48,538 bases of DNA from Clostridia bacterium. Its GTDB lineage: Bacteria > Bacillota > Clostridia > Christensenellales > Borkfalkiaceae. Shown here piece after piece: positions 1 to 9,644 of this stretch (its first letter is position 1; each line of letters opens with the position of its first letter). Where the stretch lies: the NCBI GenBank assembly GCA_017471785.1, contig JAFURP010000053.1, forward strand, positions 1-48,538, written 5' to 3'. Made by a program: the position numbers and the translations under genes. Below the pieces are notes generated by a model. That model had not been told where the DNA came from. It worked only from the letters and a program-made list of their open reading frames with translations, and did not search any database.

Positions 1-365
1 ACGGCGATCGCACCGCAAATACCGCCCGATAAAAGCGCTAAAAAAAGCTCGACGAAAATCATCCAAGTCAGCGAAAAATCACCGCCCACCGCCGAAAAGG
101 TAAGATAGGAAAGGGCGGTAAAAAGCAGTCCGATCGCTCCCCCTTTGAGATACCCCTTTTCACCGCGTACGAACGCGAGCGCGCCCAAGCCGATACAAAA
201 TACCTTGATCGTTTGGTTGACGGGATAAATCGCCCGATCGGAGATGGGAAACATTCGCAAAGCGGTCGCAAATACCACCGCCGCCAAAAAGGAAAAGGCA
301 AGCGCGATACCCACCCCTTTGATCACCTGAAAAAAACCGTTGCCCGTAGTCGATTCGTCATACAT
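1..365 (-). CDS. TIGR04086 family membrane protein (3' end outside window)
   Basis: Partial gene running off the left edge. Translating from ATG at 365 gives MYDESTTGNGFFQVIKG followed by at least three hydrophobic segments (residues about 17-35, 50-62 and 72-120), fitting the small polytopic TIGR04086 family, which often lies beside yajC in Clostridia. Its function is unknown. The start is supported by GGAGG at 375-379, but that site is buried in a perfect 12-bp hairpin (372-401). It lies 53 bp downstream of yajC on the same strand, so the two are probably cotranscribed. The family call is from memory of the family pattern and gene context. Confidence 0.75.
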   Translation of the reverse strand, partial: MYDESTTGNGFFQVIKGVGIALAFSFLAAVVFATALRMFPISDRAIYPVNQTIKVFCIGLGALAFVRGEKGYLKGGAIGLLFTALSYLTFSAVGGDFSLTWMIFVELFLALLSGGICGAIA

Positions 366-371
366 AAGAAA

Positions 372-401
372 ATACCTCCGCATTATCGTATGCGGAGGTA
401 T
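372..401 (-). promoter_or_regulatory. Hairpin sequestering the ribosome site of the TIGR04086 gene
   Basis: ATACCTCCGCAT (372-383) and ATGCGGAGGTAT (390-401) form a perfect 12-bp inverted repeat with a 6-base loop. On the minus strand the second arm holds the GGAGG of the downstream gene and is followed by TTTTCTT. It could act as a translational lock or a partial terminator after yajC. Confidence 0.6.
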
Positions 402-418
402 CCTTTGAATAGAACGGA

Positions 419-838
419 TTATTCGTTTTCTTCTTTCTTTTCCTCAACGGGAGCCGTTTCTTCCACGGGAGCCGCTTCCTCAACGGGCGCAGCTTCTTCC
501 GTCTTGGGTTCTTCCACGGGCGCTTTTTGCGCTACCGCGTCCGTTTGATATACGGCTTGCTTATCGAACTTGATATACGATTTGCCGCTCGCTTCCGTAC
601 CCGTTTCCAAAACGAAGGTGTTGTCCTCGGGGCAAACCTCCACGACCACGCCGCAAATGCCGCCGATCGTCTTTACCTTGTTGCCCGGCTTGATCGCGTC
701 GAGCATATCTTTGGTTTCCTGTTGACGCTTTGCCTGTACGCGTCTATTGTAGATCATAAATACGACGATAATCGCCACGAGCGCGATCATCATGATCCAA
801 GTGCCCCAGTTGGTGCTTGCCAACAAATTCGTTACCAT
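419..838 (-). CDS. yajC: Preprotein translocase subunit YajC
   Basis: A 139-residue YajC, the accessory subunit of the SecDF-YajC complex of the Sec translocon. It has one N-terminal membrane segment (about residues 12-31, ending VVFMIYNRR) and a basic cytoplasmic domain with the family hallmark KPGNKVKTIGGICGVV. The C-terminal tail is a low-complexity run of PVEE-type repeats rich in Glu, Pro and Ala, longer than in short YajC proteins. I start at MVTNLL (838), not at the upstream in-frame codon at 865, because AAGGAG sits 9 bases before it. In many Clostridia yajC is beside tgt and secDF; here tgt lies 3.5 kb away on the opposite strand. Confidence 0.92.
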   Translation of the reverse strand: MVTNLLASTNWGTWIMMIALVAIIVVFMIYNRRVQAKRQQETKDMLDAIKPGNKVKTIGGICGVVVEVCPEDNTFVLETGTEASGKSYIKFDKQAVYQTDAVAQKAPVEEPKTEEAAPVEEAAPVEETAPVEEKKEENE

Positions 839-890
839 AATTCTAATCTCCTTGAGCTTCCGCACTTTGGCGGTTTTTTAATCTATTACT

Positions 891-919
891 ATGATAGCCT
901 TTTTTTGCTTTTTTTGCAA
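891..919 (-). promoter_or_regulatory. Promoter of yajC
   Basis: Minus strand TTGCAA (914-919), 17-base spacer, TATCAT (891-896), about 50 bases upstream of the yajC start. Confidence 0.6.
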
Positions 920-974
920 GCGTTTTTTTACCAAATTTCGGATTTTTTTCCTTTTCACCGTTTTTTCACGCTCT

Positions 975-2567
975 TTACGCTTGCAGCCCGGAAAAAATCC
1001 GTACCCCGCGTTTTTTCAGCCAAACGAAAAGCAGGGCGCTCGCTATCGCAAGCAACAACGCGCATACGGCGAGATACGCCGCTTCCGGCAAATATTTACC
1101 GAACAGGAAATAGCCGCCGACGAACAGCCCCACCGCGCCGATATTGACGAACATCGAAACGAGCGCGGACATACTTTGTTTGACGGCGACCGTTTCGTTC
1201 GTCCAATGCAAATTGGGCATTTTCAAATTGACGGCAAGTCCGCTCGTCGCGCAAAAAAGGACGTACGCCGTTACGGTAAACAGGCAAAGCGCCGTAAACG
1301 CGAAAGAGATCCCGAAGAGGATACAAAGCGCCGTCGTGCCCACGAGCGCGGGGATAGCGGTAACGGCGATATGCAACGCAAGCTTTGCCGCAAACACGGA
1401 AAGCGGTTCTACGGGGAACGATTGCAGCTGCCAAAGCGTTTCCCCCTCCAAGGACACGGAGGAGGCGGTGACGATATTCATCGCCACAACGCCGCACGCT
1501 ACGAGCACGAGGATCAGGGCGAAAACGCCGTCCGCGTCCACCGCCGCTACCTCGCGACAAAAATCCAGATTGAACAGCGCCAATACGGGCAACGCCACGA
1601 GCAAGACGCTGCCGAGAGAGCAGTTGAGCATTACCATCGGATTTTTGAAAAACCGCAGGCTTTCGCGCCTGAAAAGCGCCGAAAATACGGAGGACGCGCC
1701 TCTTCCCTTTTCGCGATATTTGACTTTACCGCCGCCGCGCTTGGTCGTTGCCAAGCGGAAAAAGGTTTTGGACAAAAGGAAATAGACGAGCGCGAACGCC
1801 GCGAGGAACACGCCGACGAACGCCGCAAACGCGGCGATATTCCCCGTCGCGGCAAGCCCCATTTGATAAAAGGGCCAAAGCGCCGTTTTCATACGCGCGC
1901 CCACCGCCTCGCCGTGCGCCATCACGTACGATAAATAATCCATCATCTTGGAATATACGACGAAATACACCGCCAAAAACGCGACGGCAAAAAGCATCGT
2001 AACGAGATTTTTCGATCGGATCCGCGCCGTAACGACCGCTATGCCCCAACCGAGCAAACAGCTGACCGCCAAGGCGCCGAGCGGCAAGATCAACGTGATC
2101 AACAAAAGCAAAACGGCAGGCAGGACCGCAAAGCCGAAGTGCAGGAAATAGCACGCGACGGCGGGTACGAATACGACGGACGAGAAGAAAAGCGTAAGCA
2201 GGTACAGTCCCAGGAGCCGCGAAAAAAGCACCTCCCACGGCTTTACGGGCATGGACAAGAGCAAATCGTTATCCTTTGCCTCGTAAAGCTTCGTCTTGGC
2301 GGCAAACGCGCTGCCTACGCACGCAAACGCCGCCGCGATAACGCCTATAAGCGCAAAGTATACCCAAGTCAAGCCACCGCCAACGAGCGCAACGCAAAGC
2401 GTATCGGCTATTATATAAAACATAGCGACGATCGCCGCTACGGCGTACAGCATAAGCGCGGCAAAGCCGACGACGGCAAGAGGCGAGCGCCGCCGTCCGT
2501 TCTTATTGTTTAAGTAGAAAAAAGCCGCGGTTTCCTGCAACTGTTTTTTTAATAGCGGTTTCAGCAT
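975..2567 (-). CDS. ABC-2 type transporter permease
   Basis: A 530-residue integral membrane protein with about twelve hydrophobic segments and a basic N-terminus (MLKPLLKKQLQETAAFF), built like the large permeases that pair with a single ATPase in Firmicutes drug or peptide exporters. The cytoplasmic loop near residues 90-115 (YEAKDNDLLLSMPV) resembles the coupling region of ABC-2 permeases. The ATG at 2567 lies 2 bases past the stop of the ATPase gene and its GGAGGAATAACG ribosome site overlaps that stop, so translation is probably coupled. The substrate cannot be read from sequence. It is the last gene of a DUF4097-ATPase-permease cluster. Confidence 0.82.
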   Translation of the reverse strand: MLKPLLKKQLQETAAFFYLNNKNGRRRSPLAVVGFAALMLYAVAAIVAMFYIIADTLCVALVGGGLTWVYFALIGVIAAAFACVGSAFAAKTKLYEAKDNDLLLSMPVKPWEVLFSRLLGLYLLTLFFSSVVFVPAVACYFLHFGFAVLPAVLLLLITLILPLGALAVSCLLGWGIAVVTARIRSKNLVTMLFAVAFLAVYFVVYSKMMDYLSYVMAHGEAVGARMKTALWPFYQMGLAATGNIAAFAAFVGVFLAAFALVYFLLSKTFFRLATTKRGGGKVKYREKGRGASSVFSALFRRESLRFFKNPMVMLNCSLGSVLLVALPVLALFNLDFCREVAAVDADGVFALILVLVACGVVAMNIVTASSVSLEGETLWQLQSFPVEPLSVFAAKLALHIAVTAIPALVGTTALCILFGISFAFTALCLFTVTAYVLFCATSGLAVNLKMPNLHWTNETVAVKQSMSALVSMFVNIGAVGLFVGGYFLFGKYLPEAAYLAVCALLLAIASALLFVWLKKRGVRIFSGLQA

Positions 2568-2569
2568 CG

Positions 2570-3277
2570 TTATTCCTCCGCAAGCTCGAGGAACACCTCT
2601 TCCAACGAAGTATCCCCTTTCACCTCGTCCATGCTACCCTCTTTCACAAGCCTTCCGCCCTTGATGATCGCTACCTTGTCGCACAGCTTTTCCGCCACCT
2701 CCAATACGTGCGTGGAAAAGAAAATGGCGCAACCGTTATCGCACATTTCGCGCATGATCTCCTTTACCGTGTGCGCCGCTTTAGGATCCAACCCCACGAA
2801 CGGCTCGTCCATAACGATAAGCTTGGGCTCGTGCACGAGCGCCGCGATAATGGCAAGCTTTTGCTTCATACCGTGCGAATAGGCGGCGATAGGCAGCCCC
2901 AAATCGTCGGTAAGCCCGAACGCGGCGGCGTATTTTTGTATCCGTTCCTTACGTACGGAAGCGGGTATTTTGAAAATATCGGCGACGAAACGCAAATACC
3001 CCGCGCCCGTCATAAACGCATACAAATCGGGATTATCGGGAATATACGCGAGCTTTTGCTTGCAGGCAATGGGATCGGCTTTGACGGAAACGCCGTCGAT
3101 GAAAATTTCCCCCTCGTCGAAATCCAAAATACCGCAACAGGCTTTGAGCGTCGTCGTCTTCCCCGCGCCGTTATGCCCGATAAAGCCGTATATCTCCCCT
3201 GCTTTTATATGCAGGGAAAGACCGTCCACCGCTTTCTTTTCGCCGTAGCTTTTCGTTACATTTTCAATGCGTAACAT
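2570..3277 (-). CDS. ABC transporter ATP-binding protein
   Basis: A 235-residue single nucleotide-binding domain. Walker A is GHNGAGKTT (residues 34-42), the signature is SHGMKQK (about 135), Walker B with catalytic Glu is LIVMDEP (about 155), and the switch His is in FFSTHVLE. All catalytic residues are present. It should energise the permease encoded immediately downstream. It starts 10 bp after the DUF4097 lipoprotein gene, so the three genes form a likely operon whose promoter lies upstream of 4175. Subfamily: the DRA-type exporters (YtrB, BcrA-like) by general pattern. Confidence 0.92.
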   Translation of the reverse strand: MLRIENVTKSYGEKKAVDGLSLHIKAGEIYGFIGHNGAGKTTTLKACCGILDFDEGEIFIDGVSVKADPIACKQKLAYIPDNPDLYAFMTGAGYLRFVADIFKIPASVRKERIQKYAAAFGLTDDLGLPIAAYSHGMKQKLAIIAALVHEPKLIVMDEPFVGLDPKAAHTVKEIMREMCDNGCAIFFSTHVLEVAEKLCDKVAIIKGGRLVKEGSMDEVKGDTSLEEVFLELAEE

Positions 3278-3287
3278 TTTATCTTCC

Positions 3288-4175
3288 TCACTCGACTATT
3301 TTTTTAACCGTCACATCCGCCGAAACGCTTTCTACGCTATATTCGTAGCCGTTCTCGCCGCAAATATAGCTTTCGCCGCTTTTGACCGTCGCAAAATCGC
3401 TCTCGAAATCACCGCTCACCGTTTCGAACTCTAAAGAAAACGCCGCGTTTGCAGGTAAATACAGGACGATATTGCCGCTCGTGGAATCTATATCCGCCGC
3501 TTTGAGCGCCGTGCGCGCCGTTAATTGAACGCCGCCGCTCGTCGTATCGACGGAAAACGCCTCGACGGACAACGCCGAAACGCGCGTCTTGCCCGAGGTC
3601 GTATCCACGGAAATTTCTTTGATATCGCTTGTGAGCGCAAGGGTAATATCGCCGCTCGTCGTATCCAAGTCGGCGTATTCGGTAACGCTCGCGTTTTGGA
3701 TATCCGCTTTACCCGAAACGGTATCCACCTCCAACCGCTCCGCCGCCAAGCCGTCCGCGTTCAAATCAGCCGAAACGGTTTCTACGGCAAGAGTATGCAG
3801 CACGAGGGCTCGGGGCAGCTTGACCGTCAAGGTCTTTTCGGGTAGGCTTTTTAACCGCCACTTGCCCGCTTCGCAAAAGCGTACGCGTAAGGTGCTGCCG
3901 TCAAGGTAATAGCGCACCGTTTCGGAGGCTTCCAAATCGCGCGCGGCTTCCTCCTCCACCACAACGGTATTTTCGTCGTGGAGGACGATCTCCACCCCGC
4001 CCGCGAGCCAACCGATATCGAGCGAGCGCACCTCTTGATCGATCGTCGTTTCGCCCACGGTATACAGGTGCGCGTTTTCGTACTGTACGGACTGTACGCT
4101 ACAACCGCCAAGCGCCGCCGCGCTCGCGACGGTCAGCGCCGCCGTAAGACCTAATAACAAGCTTCTTTTTTTCAT
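3288..4175 (-). CDS. DUF4097 domain lipoprotein
   Basis: A 295-residue exported lipoprotein: basic N-terminus (MKKRSLLLGL), hydrophobic stretch and lipobox LGGC with the lipidated Cys at residue 25. The mature part is a ladder of about 20-residue repeats containing DTTSGD, DTVSGK, DTTSGK, DTTSGG, DSTSGN and ETVSGD, the signature of DUF4097/DUF4098 beta-solenoid domains. The ribosome site AAGGAG precedes ATG at 4175. It heads the cluster with the ABC ATPase and permease. Putative adhesin-like function is only the family label; envelope-stress sensing near ABC exporters is an inference. Confidence 0.88.
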   Translation of the reverse strand: MKKRSLLLGLTAALTVASAAALGGCSVQSVQYENAHLYTVGETTIDQEVRSLDIGWLAGGVEIVLHDENTVVVEEEAARDLEASETVRYYLDGSTLRVRFCEAGKWRLKSLPEKTLTVKLPRALVLHTLAVETVSADLNADGLAAERLEVDTVSGKADIQNASVTEYADLDTTSGDITLALTSDIKEISVDTTSGKTRVSALSVEAFSVDTTSGGVQLTARTALKAADIDSTSGNIVLYLPANAAFSLEFETVSGDFESDFATVKSGESYICGENGYEYSVESVSADVTVKKIVE

Positions 4176-4245
4176 AACCGTTGCTCCTTGGGAAGTGATA
4201 TCAAAATAATATCATACCGTTAAAGCGGTTGTCAAGCAATTTTAG

Positions 4246-5436
<1,191 letters not shown>

Positions 5437-5441
5437 TAAAA

Positions 5442-5468
5442 AACGGCGCAAATCGCGCCGTTTTTCTT
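5442..5468 (+). terminator. Terminator of tgt
   Basis: AACGGCGC, 5-base loop, GCGCCGTT, then TTTTTCTTT, starting 5 bases after the tgt stop. Confidence 0.85.
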
Positions 5469-5479
5469 TGTAGAGTTTT

Positions 5480-5531
5480 ATGAGATCGTCACGCTTCCTG
5501 CGGAAGCTTGGCTAAAGCTGAACGCAATGAC
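5480..5531. repeat. Partial copy of the GAGAT...CGCAATGAC palindromic repeat
   Basis: Starts TATGAGATCGTC and ends CGCAATGAC, matching one arm of the full element at 41231-41325. It contains an internal hairpin CTTCCTGCGGAAG. No coding potential is seen between 5469 and 5587. Confidence 0.5.
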
Positions 5532-5587
5532 GAACGGGTTTTACTATTATCATCGTATACTCGGAGCCGAGCGATAAAAACGAAGCA

Positions 5588-5757
5588 AGAAGCAAGCAGT
5601 TCAAGGCGAACGTGGATTTCTCGACGGGAGATTTACTGTAGTAAACGAGCGAGGAAAGCGGCGGAGATGCGAGCAGTTCAAGGCGCCACGAGGGCGCGTA
5701 CCGTTAGTACGTAACCGAGTGGCAACGCTGAAATGCGACGCATATGCGTCGTTTTTA
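5588..5757. repeat. 3'-end repeat, copy A (two tandem imperfect units)
   Basis: Two units of about 77 bp each carry AGCAGTTCAAGGCG (5595-5608 and 5672-5685), followed by a TACTGT/TACCGT-AGTA palindrome and a CGAG motif. The second unit ends CAACGCTGAAATGCGACG (5723-5740), then the palindrome GACGCATATGCGTC. The last bases supply the TAA stop of the minus-strand ABC gene (5755-5757). Related copies lie at 18612-18691 and 31892-31969. Confidence 0.6.
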
Positions 5758-7740
5758 CTCCAGCTCGAACGCGCCCGTATATAATTGATAATACGTCCCC
5801 TTTTGCTCGAGAAGCTGCTCGTGCGTGCCCCGTTCGATGATCTTGCCGTGGTCGAGGACCATAATGGCGTCGGAGTTGCGGACGGTGGAAAGCCTGTGCG
5901 CGATAACGAATACCGTCCTACCGTGCATCAGTTTATCCATACCGTCGTTTACCAGCGCTTCCGTACGCGTATCGATAGACGAGGTCGCCTCGTCCAAGAT
6001 CATAGCGGGCGCGTCCGCGACCGCCGCGCGCGCAATGGATAAGAGCTGCCTTTGCCCTTGGGACAAATTCGCGCCGTTGTTCGTGAGCATAGTGTCGTAG
6101 CCGTCGGGCAGGCGGCAAATGAAATCGTCCGCGTTGGCGAGCTTCGCCGCTTGGATACATTCCTCGTCCGTCGCGTCCAATCTACCGTAACGGATATTGT
6201 CCATTACCGTACCCGTGAACAGGTTTACGTCCTGCAAAACGATCCCCAAGGAACGGCGAAGATCGCTCTTGCGTATCTTGTTGATATTGATACCGTCGTA
6301 GCGGATCTTGCCGTCCGCTATATCGTAGAAACGGTTGATGAGGTTGGTGATCGTCGTCTTACCCGCGCCCGTCGCGCCGACGAACGCGATCTTTTGCCCC
6401 GGCTTGGCGTACAGGCTGACGTCGGTAAGCACCTGCTTATCTTCGGTATAGCCAAAGTCCACGCTATCCAAAACGATCTCCCCTCTAAGCTCGGTATACG
6501 TCGTCGTACCGTCCGCCTTATGGTAGTGCTTCCAAGCCCAAAGCCCCGTGCGTTCCTGCGTTTCGACGAGGTTGCCGTTTTCGTCCTTTTTCGCGTTGAC
6601 GAGGGTCACGTAGCCGTCGTCGTGCTCGGGTGCTTCGTCCATAAGCGTAAACACGCGGCTCGCGCCGGCAAGCCCCATGGCGATCATAGAGATCTGTTGG
6701 GACATTTGATTGACGATCTGCGTGAAGTTTCTCGACATACCGAGGAACGCGATGATCGTACCGATCGAAAGGGTTTGCAAGCCGAAGAACAAGCTGCTCG
6801 CGCCGATATTTTTTACCTCGAGCGTATACAACAGTCCGCCGATAATAGCGATCAAGACGTAGGTGAAGTTGCCGATATTACCCAAAATAGGACCTAAGAT
6901 ATTACCGAATTTATGCGCCCTTTCGCTGTCCTTGAACAGCTTTGCGTTGAGCCTTTCGAAATCCTCCTTCGCCCGTTCCTCGTGCGTAAAGACCTTGACC
7001 ACCTTTTGCCCTTTCATCATCTCCTCGACGAAGCCCTCCTCCTCGGCGAGCGAGTGCTGCTGCGCCACCATATACTTGGCGCTGTTGCCGCCTATCTTTT
7101 TGACGACGAGGGTCATAGCAAAGGTACACACCGCCACCACTAAGAACAGCCACAAGCTATACCAGATCATCAACGAAACGGAGACGAGTAGAGTGAGCGA
7201 GCTGCTTAAAAGGGTGGGCAGGGATTGCCCGATCAGTTGGCGCGTGGCGTCGGTATCGTTGGTGTAGGTACTCATGATCTCGCCGTGCGCGTGGGTATCG
7301 AAATATTTGATGGGCAAATTTTGCATTTTCGCGAACATATCCTCGCGCAAATGATAGAGCATACCTTGGGTCACTACCGCCATAATACGGTTGTAGAAAA
7401 AGCCGGCTATGATGACGATCATATACGCCGAAGCCATACCGATTACCATCGTGATCAGTTTGACCCGTACGCCGTCGTAGCCCAAATGCTCGCGAATGGC
7501 AGGCGTGATCACCTCGTCGATGAGCGATTGCATAAACACCGAGGACACGAGCGAGCCCATTGCGTTGAAGAAAATGCACACGAACGCGACGATCATTTGC
7601 CATTTGTAGTATTTGAACACCGTCTTGATCAAACGGGGCAGCGTGCCCTTTTTGATCGCGCCCTTAGGCACGGGCATACCGCGACCGCGCATGGGGCGTA
7701 TCGCACGAGGCTTTTGTTCGTAAGTCTTTTGCTCCGCCAT
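5755..7740 (-). CDS. ABC exporter subunit with canonical catalytic site (heterodimer half)
   Basis: A 661-residue membrane-fused ABC exporter half: an N-terminal cytoplasmic arm of about 40 residues rich in Arg and Pro, six membrane segments, an insertion of about 45 residues between the membrane and nucleotide domains (contains GLWAWKHYHK), then the ATPase domain. Walker A is GATGAGKTT, the signature LSQGQ, Walker B MILDEATS with the catalytic Glu, and the switch His is in AHRLSTV. I start at MAEQKT (7740): its ATG overlaps the stop of the upstream partner as TAATG, with GGGGGTG as ribosome site, so the halves are translationally coupled. Likely a drug or lipid exporter of the YheH/YheI or TM287/288 type; the substrate is unknown. 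Confidence 0.9.
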   Translation of the reverse strand: MAEQKTYEQKPRAIRPMRGRGMPVPKGAIKKGTLPRLIKTVFKYYKWQMIVAFVCIFFNAMGSLVSSVFMQSLIDEVITPAIREHLGYDGVRVKLITMVIGMASAYMIVIIAGFFYNRIMAVVTQGMLYHLREDMFAKMQNLPIKYFDTHAHGEIMSTYTNDTDATRQLIGQSLPTLLSSSLTLLVSVSLMIWYSLWLFLVVAVCTFAMTLVVKKIGGNSAKYMVAQQHSLAEEEGFVEEMMKGQKVVKVFTHEERAKEDFERLNAKLFKDSERAHKFGNILGPILGNIGNFTYVLIAIIGGLLYTLEVKNIGASSLFFGLQTLSIGTIIAFLGMSRNFTQIVNQMSQQISMIAMGLAGASRVFTLMDEAPEHDDGYVTLVNAKKDENGNLVETQERTGLWAWKHYHKADGTTTYTELRGEIVLDSVDFGYTEDKQVLTDVSLYAKPGQKIAFVGATGAGKTTITNLINRFYDIADGKIRYDGININKIRKSDLRRSLGIVLQDVNLFTGTVMDNIRYGRLDATDEECIQAAKLANADDFICRLPDGYDTMLTNNGANLSQGQRQLLSIARAAVADAPAMILDEATSSIDTRTEALVNDGMDKLMHGRTVFVIAHRLSTVRNSDAIMVLDHGKIIERGTHEQLLEQKGTYYQLYTGAFELE

Positions 7741-9521
7741 TACAACGCACCCCCTTCTTCGTTTTCGTCCGATCCGCCTTTCGTTTGCGCCTCGTAAATT
7801 TCGCGATAAATTTCGCTTTCTTTCATCAACCGATCGTGGTTGCCGCAAGCGATGATCTTGCCGCCGTCCAGCACCACGATCTTATCCGCGTGCTCCACGG
7901 AAGCTACGCGCTGCGCGATAATGATCTTGGTGGTGTTGGGGATCTCGTCCGCGAACGCCTTTCGAATGAGCGCGTCCGTCTTGGTATCCACCGCCGAGGT
8001 GGAGTCGTCTAAAATAAGCACCTTGGGCTTGCGAAGCAACGCCCTCGCGATACAAAGACGCTGTTTTTGACCGCCCGATACGTTCGTACCGCCCTGTTCG
8101 ATATACGTGTCGTAGCCGTCGGGGAAGGAGCGGATAAATTCGTCCGCTTGCGCGAGCTTACAAACGCGGACGAGCTCTTCGTCCGTCGCGCTTTCGTCCC
8201 CCCAACGCAGGTTATCCTTGATCGTACCGGAGAACAGGACGTTCTTTTGAAGCACCACCGCGACCTCTTTGCGGAGGGTGTCCAAATCGTAGTCCTTGAC
8301 GTTCACGCCGCCGACGAACACCTCGCCCTCCGTCGCGTCGTAAAGACGGGGGATCATTTGGATAAGGGTGGTCTTGGACGAGCCGGTACCGCCTAAAACG
8401 CCCACCGTTTCTCCCGATTTGATATCGAGATCGATATCCGAAAGAGCGTACTTGTTCGCCTTTTGGGAATATTTGAAGCTGACGTTTTCAAAACGGATAG
8501 CGCCGTCCTTTACCTCCTTCACGCCGTTTTCGGGACTGACGAGATCGGATTCCTGATTGAGCACTTCGCCGATACGCCGCGCCGATTCGAAGGACATGGT
8601 GAACATAACGAACACCATCGAGAACATCATCAAGCAGGACAAAATTTGTATGCCGTAGGTGATGAGCGCGGACAGATCGCCCGTGGAGAACGCGCCGTCC
8701 AAGGTACCCGATTTTATGATCGCCGTTGCGCCGAGGAAGGAGATCAGCACCGCCGCAAGATTGATAAAGAAGGTCATGATCGGGTTGTTGAGGGCGAGTA
8801 TCTTTTCCGCTTTCGTGAAATCGTTGCGTACCTCCCCCGCCGCTTTTTGGAATTTTTTCGTTTCGTAGTCCTCGCGCACGAACGCCTTGACTACGCGCAC
8901 GCCGCTGACGTTTTCCTGTACGGAAGCGTTGAGCGCGTCGTATTTTTTGAAAATACGACGGAAGAAAGGCATTACGAAACGCATGATGGAAAACAAAATG
9001 ACCGCAAGGAAGGGCACGATCACAAGGAATACCCACGCAAGCTCGGCGTTGATGGTGAAGCTCATAATGATCGCGAAAATAAACTGCAAGGGCACGCGGA
9101 TAACGATACGCAAGCTCATTTGATAGGCTTGCTGTACGTTGGTCACGTCCGTCGTCAAACGGGTAACGAGCGAGGAGGTGGAAAATTTATCCACGTTCGC
9201 AAACGAGAATTTTTGCACCTTGTAAAAGAGATCGTGGCGGAGATTGCTCGCAAAGCCGCAGCTTGCCGTCGCGGCAAACCGCCCTGCCAAAACGCCGCTC
9301 GTAAGCGACAGCGCCGCAAGTCCGATCAGGATCGCGCCGTATTTCAAAATAGGTTGCATCGTAGCCGTAGCCGACGCCTGCACCTCGTTGACCATACTCG
9401 CCATAAAAAAGGGGATCAAGCATTCGCAAAACGCTTCGAGCACCATAAAAAGCGGCGTGATCAACGACGGCTTTTTATATTGTCTGACGCTCTTTAGCAG
9501 CGTCTTTACCGTACCTACCAT
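7740..9521 (-). CDS. ABC exporter subunit with degenerate catalytic site (heterodimer half)
   Basis: A 593-residue exporter half with six membrane segments (about residues 18-330) and an ATPase domain from 343. Walker A is GGTGSSKTT (377-385, Ser for the usual Gly before Lys), the signature VSGGQ (481-485), and Walker B LILDD, with Asp506 in place of the catalytic Glu. The switch position reads IIIAQR, with Gln in place of the His seen in the partner (AHR). One impaired ATP site is characteristic of asymmetric heterodimeric exporters. The start at 9521 is preceded by GGAGAGAG. It is the first gene of the pair. Confidence 0.9.
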   Translation of the reverse strand: MVGTVKTLLKSVRQYKKPSLITPLFMVLEAFCECLIPFFMASMVNEVQASATATMQPILKYGAILIGLAALSLTSGVLAGRFAATASCGFASNLRHDLFYKVQKFSFANVDKFSTSSLVTRLTTDVTNVQQAYQMSLRIVIRVPLQFIFAIIMSFTINAELAWVFLVIVPFLAVILFSIMRFVMPFFRRIFKKYDALNASVQENVSGVRVVKAFVREDYETKKFQKAAGEVRNDFTKAEKILALNNPIMTFFINLAAVLISFLGATAIIKSGTLDGAFSTGDLSALITYGIQILSCLMMFSMVFVMFTMSFESARRIGEVLNQESDLVSPENGVKEVKDGAIRFENVSFKYSQKANKYALSDIDLDIKSGETVGVLGGTGSSKTTLIQMIPRLYDATEGEVFVGGVNVKDYDLDTLRKEVAVVLQKNVLFSGTIKDNLRWGDESATDEELVRVCKLAQADEFIRSFPDGYDTYIEQGGTNVSGGQKQRLCIARALLRKPKVLILDDSTSAVDTKTDALIRKAFADEIPNTTKIIIAQRVASVEHADKIVVLDGGKIIACGNHDRLMKESEIYREIYEAQTKGGSDENEEGGAL

Positions 9522-9569
9522 TTGATTTCTCTCTCCTTATATACCTAGTATACTTGCTTTAACGGTATT

Positions 9570-9598
9570 ATTGTATTCTTTTCACGCTGCAATGTCAA
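9570..9598 (-). promoter_or_regulatory. Promoter of the ABC exporter pair
   Basis: Minus strand TTGACA (9593-9598), 17-base spacer, TACAAT (9570-9575), about 50 bases before the first exporter gene. Confidence 0.75.
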
Positions 9599-9644
9599 TC
9601 GTTTAGAGGAAAAAAGCCCCTCGCTTCACGAAAATTTCATCAAA

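Noticed and set aside
891..1934. A 347-codon plus-strand open frame opposite the ABC permease
   Set aside because: Arg/Gly-rich, with no domain, covered by a membrane protein gene with good start and operon context.
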